From contig JAJFPB010000014.1 in NCBI GenBank assembly GCA_020881915.1, forward strand, positions 310,001-374,000: a stretch of 64,000 nt of DNA, read 5' to 3'. Within the stretch, counting starts at the first letter, position 1. Every line of letters begins with the position of its first letter. Positions 57,117-64,000 of this stretch are shown here, one piece after another. The notes beneath the pieces were generated by a model. The model made no database searches. It was not told the origin of the DNA and saw nothing but the letters and a program-made list of their open reading frames with translations. The stretch comes from Paramyrothecium sp. XJ0827. Its lineage: Eukaryota > Ascomycota > Sordariomycetes > Hypocreales > Stachybotryaceae. The position numbers and the translations under genes were made by a program.

Positions 57117-60084
57117 ATGTCGAAATCCAAGGCCGAGAAAAAGCATGATGAAGGTGCCCGCCCACCCCCTTTAGAGGGTCGCTGCGAGTAAGTTCAAGTT
57201 GGTCAATCTAGGCCAATCTATTCTACTGCACAGCTCTGATTGAAAATTGGTGACTAGGTATTGCAGCGAAGATGATCCTGACCTGGTAGTGTTATGCGTC
57301 AAGTGCAATAAATGGTTCTGCAATAGCCGTATGCAAACTATCGCATCACACATTGTTCACCATCTGATCAGAGACAAGACACACCAATCTCTGCAAAGAC
57401 ATGCTCGGTCATCAATGATGCCAAAAGCCATTGAGTGTGAATCATGCTCTAATTCCTCTATCTACAAGCTCTGCAGCAATTCGAGTGGCCGAATTCAATG
57501 TCATAAGTGCTGCCGGAAACAGTCAGAATGGCACTGGCTTATAGAGAATCACGCTATTGTACCAGAAATACTTGGCGAGCCACAGATACCTCGGTTAATG
57601 GCAAAATTTAGGAGCGAATGGACTGACAAAGAGTACGACCGACCTGAAGAAAAACCGCACAAGAGCAAGCAAATCATGCAAGCTATGCCACCTGTCTTAC
57701 ACGCGTATAGAAATGTTTATAACTATCAAAACACGTATTCTAGCCTTGTACGGAAGGAGGCCAGCCACGATTGTCAACAGAAGCAGCGAGTGACTGTAGA
57801 CGAAGTATTGGTATATAGGGTGGAAAAACAACAACGGCGCGGCGAAGCCAAGGACGTGATGCTGACCTTCAATCTGCCAAATGCTCGGCTTGGTAATTTC
57901 AACTTGTTCAAATTCGACACCCTGGAGCTACGCACTCAAAACATGGATACTGGCGCTTATGTTGAGATTGAAGCATACATTGTAACGCCTCCGAACAGTG
58001 AAACTGGGCAGATAACGGTACGACGAATTGACAAAGATTACTTCAGCTCCGGATTTACTGAGTACAACCCATCTGATCATTCATCGGACGAGGAGTACGG
58101 AGATTCGGACGACACATACGAGGATTCGGACGATGAGAGTCTAGGAATAAATATAGAAGAACTTGGTTCAGAAGACGAATACTGGGATTCATCAGACGAG
58201 GGCCATGACCCCCCAAAAGGTTACAGGAACCTAGTTCAAGGATACGAGAGTTCAGATGAATCGGGCTGGGACTCGAACAGGACATATTCGGATTCCGACG
58301 AAGAGTTTTTCAACTTCAACAATCAACAAAGGAACTCTGCTGAAGTATCAGGAGACTCGGATGAAATGGATGAGAGCTTGATCTATACTGGGCGCTCCTC
58401 AAGAAATCGCGTGCAGCCAAGAGTAACGCCGCGATGGAGTCGATTCCAAATTGCATTTCTCTGGAAAGGAACTGCTTACCATCGAATGGATGCAGCTCTT
58501 ACAAAATTTGCCAAGCCTGGCAGACGGCCACCCAGAAACCAGCCTTCCAGCCAACAAAAATCGACCGATGTTATTTCGCCTACGCTTATGCATTACATAC
58601 TTGGATGGCCACTCAGATATTCACCGCAGTGGCTTTTGGGATGCCGCCATGGACGCAATTGCATCGGCGCGCGGTTGCCAAGGGGCTTTGAGAACCTCAA
58701 CAATTCCCAGAGACAAGCCATTCAAGCATCTCTCCACCAGCCTTTAACATTGATCAAAGGCCCCCCTGGAACGGGCAAAACCCTAACCGCGGTAGCAATA
58801 GTCTATCGAATCCAACGATGTACAAAAAAGCGCGTTCTGGTTTGTGCCCCTTCCAATGTTGCTGCCGGCTACCTCTGTTCTCGCATCGCTGCAACGAACC
58901 TCAATGTTGTTCTCATACCAGCTGTTTCAAAATCTAAAAAACGGGATCCATATTACCACCTGACCCTTGATTGCAAAGCGAAGCAACTCTTGGAGAGATC
59001 CGATGACTTGTATTTGAAAACTGCATGGAATAGAAAGATGAGGCGGTCTCGACGATTACTTGAGTGCCGAGACAAAATTATCCGGGATGCAGATGTTGTC
59101 TGCTGCACCTGTGTTACTGCTGGCGATGGCCGCCTTGCTGGTAAGCGGTTTGAAACGGTTCTTATCGATGAATGCGGGCAGGCCACAGAGCCTGAGTGCC
59201 TCATACCACTTGTCAAGGGCTGCCAGCGAGCCATTTTGATTGGAGACGAGGAGCAGCTTGGCCCGATTGTTTCCGATCCTCAGTGCCGAGCAGCTGGGTT
59301 TGAGTTGTCCCTCTTTGCGCGCTTGTCGTCCCTCCATCTCAAGCGAAGGGATGAATTTGATGTCTGGCACCTGCTCAATGAGCAATACCGTATGCACTCT
59401 GCTCTTTCTGATTTCCCGTTCAAGTATCTCTACCCACGCGAGTATTGCCTGAAGAATGGCCCAGAATGCGACACAGAAGATCACGTAGGACGCTTTCCCT
59501 GGCCAAATCCGAAAGTACCGATGACATTCTGGATGACCTCCGGACCAGACGAGTCTGCACGAAATCGAGACGGGGCCCTGTCCTTCATGAATGAAGAGGA
59601 GGCAGAAAAGGCCAGTGAGGTATATCAACGGCTAATCGAATCAGGCCTCGAACCAGCTGATATCGGCATCATAACTCCATATGATGCACAAAAGAAACTT
59701 CTAACGAATAAAATCAAGACGATATCGAGACTTCCGGAGGTAGCTACCGTTGATGGCTTCCAAGGACGGGAAAAGGGCTACATAATTGTGTCCACTGTGC
59801 GCTCGAACCCAGAACGCCGGATTGGGTTCTTGAACAGTCGTAACCGTCTTAACGTTGCCTTGACTCGAGCTAAGTACGGCCTCATTATTCTTGGTAATCC
59901 TGGGGTTCTTGAGGTAGATGGCATGTGGAAGTCGTTGATCTTACATGCTCTGGAAAAGAGGTGCCTTGTAGGGGGGGATGATATGCATGATCTCAAGCCT
60001 TGTGTTAAAATAGAAGGGATGTACCAGGTCAAGGCCCCTACTATAGGTAATAGCTTCGCCGTATTGGCCGAGGCTACCATTTGA
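57117..60084 (+). CDS. UPF1-like superfamily-1 RNA helicase with CH domain and acidic tract
   Basis: Two exons, 57117-57187 and 57258-60084, 965 aa. The intron splits the first zinc-binding motif and its removal gives GRCEYCSEDDP. Residues about 22-130 are a UPF1-type CH zinc domain (CEYC, CVKC..WFC, SHIVHHL, ECESC, IQCHKCC). Residues about 296-398 are an acidic Ser/Asp/Glu-rich tract (repeated SSDE, SDSDEE) in the position of domain 1B. The RecA core is complete: GPPGTGKT (about 525), DECGQATEPE, GDEEQLGPIV, EQYRMH, VDGFQGREKGY and NVALTRAK. A 5'-3' RNA/DNA helicase is expected. UPF1 itself drives nonsense-mediated decay, but the divergent middle part and HET neighbour suggest an accessory paralogue rather than the housekeeping copy. 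Confidence 0.88.
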
Positions 60085-61044
60085 TGACTGGAGGTCGGAT
60101 AATCAGCTAGTAGATTCAACCTTTCCGGTTCATTAATGAAATTTATCTCACGAGAACTCGCAGGATGTTAGAAAAAAGGAAAAAAATGGCTGCCAGATAA
60201 ACCTTTGCCAGGCATTTGATAACTACGTCAAGGCCTGACTCGCGGCTGGCCACATTATATGCTGCCTACCAAAGGAGTGCAGGTCCTTCGAATCGAGACC
60301 AACTTGCCTTTGGGAGCAGACTCAAGGACAGCACCAAGTGACCTTCTCCATTTTGTTGCGTACGCCTCAGTGAATAAGATTTGACGTTGATGGACAGAGG
60401 CTGTTTAGGAGGGAGCCGTCGTATAGACAGCATCGCCTGTCTCGTCATGAGTTCTGCAGAGTTCGAAACCAACGTCCCCATTGCCTCCGGTGACTATGAA
60501 GAAGCGTCCAGTTTGAGACTCATCTTGGACATCAGCACCTGTGAAATCAGAGTGGGAGGCCAATCCTGGGGGATGAGGTTGGGAAGCATGGCAGCTTGCG
60601 ACTTGTCAATTGCTTCCAAGAGGTCTTTCTTTGGGGAATGAATATCAAGCCCAATATACAAGCATTGAGTCGATCATTTGCTTCCTGTGACTCTTATGAT
60701 GAACCCCGCAAAGATGAGGGGTTGCGGAATTGTAGGATCCCAATCAGCGTCTGAGGACCGGCAAACCTGAATGAGCATCTCCATACGTAACCAACCAACA
60801 CCGGGTTGGTTCTCACCCAAATGCAGTGAGATGACTACAGTAGACAGGGGGTTTCAGGTGGGGGAATAGTTCACAAAACCTGCTCCGAAGCCATTCCAGA
60901 CCGATACTTAATTCCTCCATCCTCCCTCGAACTCGAGGTACCCGATGTGCATCAATACTGTAGCTGCCAGCTATTCTTCGCCCCCGGGTCGATCAATTGT
61001 GATCATATGCGCGTCAATTTAAACGACACCAATTCATATTCATC
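60085..61044. other. Intergenic region, nothing recognised
   Basis: An 86-codon plus frame (60381-60641) has no domain or intron partner that I can identify. Confidence 0.5.
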
Positions 61045-62325
61045 ATGTCAAAAGAAATTGATCAGATCTACGAGGATGCTGTCGTATCAGGCCTACTTCC
61101 CGGTGTCTCGGTGCTCGTAGGAGACAAGACCGGTAAGACATTCTCCAAAACATGCAAGCATTCATGCGCAGCTGCATTTATGAGACTTACTCACAAGTAA
61201 TCTTTCCCGATCTTAGGCAATACTCTCTACACTAAGTCTCTTGGCAAAGCTAGCCTGAAAGAAGGTTCAGATCTATCCCTTACTGAGACCACTGTGTGCA
61301 ATATCGCGTCCATGGTGAAGCTTATGACTTCTGTGGCAGTGCTGCAGTGTGTAGAGGATGGGAAGCTCAATCTAGACCAGAATATTCAGCCACTTCTCCC
61401 GGAAATCGGAAAGCACGGCATCATGACAAGTTTCGACGATAAGCAAGGCGCCGTTCTAGCCCAGAGCACAAAAGCAATTACTCTAAGGCTACTATTGGGC
61501 CACACCTCCGGACACGAGTATGACTGGATAAGCCCGTCCATAACTCAATGGAGAGCGTCCCGGAATGAAGGTCCATGGGCTGGACAAACCGTCGAAGAGA
61601 AATCATCTGTGCCTCTTATTTTCGAGCCAGGCACCGGCTTCGCGTATGGTGCAGGCCATGACTGGGCAGGCAAGGCGATCGAGAAGGTGACCGGAGTCAG
61701 CTTGGAGGATTACATGCGTGCTCGCATTTGGACGCCTCTTGGGGTTGGGGATGACTTCAGCTTTTACCCGGAGGCAAGGGAGGGCATGAAAAACAGACTG
61801 GCTACCGTCTGTACGCTCAACCAGAAAGGTGAGCCGCCGGCCATGGACGCACCAGAATTTGACCCTCGGTTCGGCGCAACTGATTGTCTTGGCGGAGGCC
61901 CTTGCTGGGCAACACCCCGTGCCTACTTCACCTTCCTCTCGGCTGTCCTGCGTCGCGACCCAAGATTGTTAAATCTTTCATCCTACGAGGAGCTCTTCCG
62001 CCCGCAACTTGATGAGCGGTGCGAGAAAGCCATGAATGACTACATTGCTCTTTCGCCGCTACATACCCAATTCCTGGGAGTGCGTGTCGCGCCAGCGGTT
62101 CCCGTTACCTGGACTTTCGCCGGCTTGATGCCCAAGAAGAGCGTCCAAGGGCGTTTCTCATCAGGGACTGTCATGTGGCAGGGCGCCACGACGACTCAGT
62201 GGTTCATTGATTCCCAGGCAGGCATTTGTGGGGTCGCTGTCTGCCAGATCTTGCCACCCATGCATCCGTCTGTTACTGAACTGCATGAACGGTTCCAGCG
62301 AGCAATCTATCGGAAGTTTGTTTAG
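61045..62325 (+). CDS. Beta-lactamase-fold serine hydrolase / LovD-like acyltransferase
   Basis: Two exons, 61045-61132 and 61217-62325, 398 aa, no signal peptide. Class-C beta-lactamase fold (PF00144): SMVK gives the S-x-x-K pair (Ser61, Lys64), and FAYGAGHDWAG places the Tyr at about 173. GHTSGHEYDW and the late GTVMWQGATTTQWFID block complete the family pattern, with W-Q-G in the position of the K-T-G motif. Intracellular fungal members include LovD and other polyketide acyltransferases or esterases. The length and lack of a leader fit that group better than a periplasmic-type lactamase. It may act with the adjacent P450 at the right edge. Substrate unknown. Confidence 0.88.
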
Positions 62326-62942
62326 CAGTAGTTGGGACAAGTGGGGTGACGGATTCATTTTACAAATATGGTTATTTAGTCGCAGAAATACGAGGCGCGG
62401 CTGGAGAAACGGCAGTTGTGTCTCGCAAAAACCAGATGTAGCAGTGTTTGATACGTCTTCTTTCAATCAAGCTAATGTTGAGGCCAAATTGATCCCCTGT
62501 ACACCTCGTTGACAATCTGGCCAGTCTGACACATGCGTCTGGAATGATGAAACCGACCGAAGAAGGAAAGAAGAGGCTAATAAGGTAGAAGATATAGCTG
62601 GGCCTACGACACTAGGTCTCCCCTCAACTAGCATCAGTTCGCACCACAACTCAAGTAAGTCGACTTCCAAAACATCTTCTTAAGCCACCCCTAGGGTTTC
62701 AGCACATCTGAACGCGGTGAGATCCATTTCATGATGGTGTGAGTAGTTCAAGTGATATCTTTAACGCACCACCCTTTGCGTATGCATCCTGTCCGGCAAA
62801 TTCATAACGGTGCGTTGATTTTCCCTAATGCAGGTTTAGGTCTAATGTAGCATTTCCTTAATAACTAACCGGGCGCGTCAACGAGATAAAGCAAAATGAG
62901 GGTACCCCATTCCTAAGTACTAAGCTAGATATGTGGTTCTGA
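62326..62942. other. Convergent intergenic region, nothing recognised
   Basis: 3' flanks of the LovD-like gene (plus) and of the P450 (minus). Short frames on both strands only. Confidence 0.55.
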
Positions 62943-64000
62943 TCACATGTGGCTTTGTGTGACTTTGACTCGTATACCCTTTGTGCCAGGTTTTGGCTTT
63001 GGTACAAACCTATCCATGAACACATCCACTGCGTCGCGTTCTGTCTCAAACAGCTCACATTCGAACCTCCTGAAGAAACTAGCCAACCCGATGTACAGGT
63101 CCGCATAGGCCAGTTGCATGCCGACGCAACTCCGAGTCCCACGGCCAAAAGTGATCAAGTAACGATTCAGTGGCTTCCCATCTGGAGCACGAGGATCACC
63201 CTCCCAGCGCTCAGGCCGGAACTCGAAAGGGTCGGGGAAGATGGTTGCATCGTGCAAAGTCGTGAAGTGATCCATGCCGATCAGGGAACCCGCCGGAATG
63301 ACGTAGGTCTCTCCACTGTCAGGTGAAATGTATGAAATCGGTGTTGGGGTCACGCGAGTTAGCCGTTGAATAACACCGTAACCAAATCGAAGGGCTTCGT
63401 TGACAACCGCGGAAAGGTAGGGCAGTTTCATGAGTGTATCAAGATCTGGGAGTTCTTTGGGATCTGGAATCGCCATTTCTAGCTCGGCCTTGAGTTTTTG
63501 CAGAATAGCTGGTTGAGCCAACAAGTGATATGCGCAAGTGGAGAGGGTGTACATGGTAGTCTCGAGACCAGCGCCAATCACGGACATGGCCTCATGCTCC
63601 AAGCGCTCATCAGTCAGTTCAGAGGCCGGCAGCTCTTCGTTCTCCAGCAATGATGAGAACAGACTAGCGCCGGTTGATGCATTCTCAGTTTTGCTTGAAT
63701 TCCGGGCATTTTTGATGGTTCGAATTTGCTCTCTTATCGCGTTTTCAAACTCAAACACAGAGTCCATCGAGGGGACGAGAGCCTTAGTGATTGATTCGGG
63801 CACCATTTGCAAACATCTGGCGAGCCAGGGGAATTGGGTGATCCAATGTACGGGTTCAGTTAGGTCTACCCTACGCAGTTTTGATTATATGAGCAAGCTC
63901 TTATCAACCACGCAGCTGGATTATCCACTCACATTGAATCAGAAAACCTGGCTCGAAAATTTGGACTCATGATAAAGTCGTACGGCTTTTCGAGACAGTA
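62943..64000 (-). CDS. Cytochrome P450, TRI4-like class (3' part, runs off right edge)
   Basis: Exon parts 63870-62943 and 64000-63933, joined by a 62-nt intron (donor GTGAGT, acceptor CGTAG). The 5' end lies beyond base 64000, so roughly the last 330 residues are seen. The I-helix motif GAGLETTMYTLS is complete. The ExxR motif is EALR, the PERF-type motif is FRPERW, and the heme loop is FGRGTRSCVG. The segment KPYDFIMSPNF before the intron and VDLTEPVHWITQFPW after it are typical of the P450 group that includes trichodiene oxygenase TRI4 and related terpenoid enzymes. The membrane anchor is outside the window. Substrate unknown; it converges with the LovD-like gene, which could indicate a cluster continuing to the right. 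Confidence 0.88.

Overview
The window looks like nuclear DNA of a filamentous ascomycete, probably a Sordariomycete and perhaps from the Hypocreales. The basis is short spliceosomal introns (about 45-100 nt, GTRNGT donors, CTAAC-like branch sites, CAG/TAG acceptors), monocistronic genes on both strands with 0.3-2.4 kb spacers, and protein families typical of fungi (Pth11-like rhodopsin-fold, DUF3433, HET, CBM1, unspecific peroxygenase, berberine-bridge-type oxidases). The taxonomic placement is inference. I see no rRNA, tRNA, CRISPR array, phage or intact transposon.

Layout. 1-9 kb: 5' part of a condensation/CAT-fold acyltransferase at the left edge, a secreted GH27 alpha-galactosidase, a glyoxalase-like protein and an eight-exon Pth11-like membrane protein. 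11-20.6 kb: a secreted BBE-type FAD oxidase, a large NLR-like protein with a degenerate P-loop, and a GH5 mannanase with a C-terminal CBM1. 22-33 kb: a DUF3433 membrane protein broken by one frameshift, a secreted M14 carboxypeptidase and a six-exon D-xylose reductase. 33.8-45.4 kb: a tyrosinase with a 14-nt microexon, a small frameshifted gene, a DHA1-type MFS transporter, a short heme-thiolate peroxygenase and the N-terminal protein methyltransferase NTM1/TAE1. 47-54 kb: a zinc alcohol dehydrogenase, a DUF7587-like protein, an SDR and a cytochrome P450 (the last two tail to tail). 54-64 kb: a HET-domain gene head to head with a UPF1-like RNA helicase, a LovD-like serine hydrolase and, cut by the right edge, a TRI4-like P450.

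Functional picture. Alpha-galactosidase, CBM1-mannanase and xylose reductase fit use of galactomannan and hemicellulose; Cre1-type motifs lie upstream of the first two. Peroxygenase, tyrosinase, BBE oxidase, P450s, SDR, ADH and the LovD-like protein form a diverse oxidative and tailoring repertoire, but they are scattered and no polyketide, peptide or terpene core enzyme is present, so I do not call a biosynthetic cluster. The most unusual parts are the HET/UPF1-like divergent pair (with an acidic Ser/Asp-rich tract where UPF1 domain 1B would lie), the NLR-like protein that has lost its Walker residues, and the small DUF7587-like protein with possible ADP-ribosyltransferase-like motifs. Two genes carry apparent single-nucleotide frame breaks, which may be real decay or assembly error. 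All exon boundaries were inferred by eye from splice signals, frame and family conservation.
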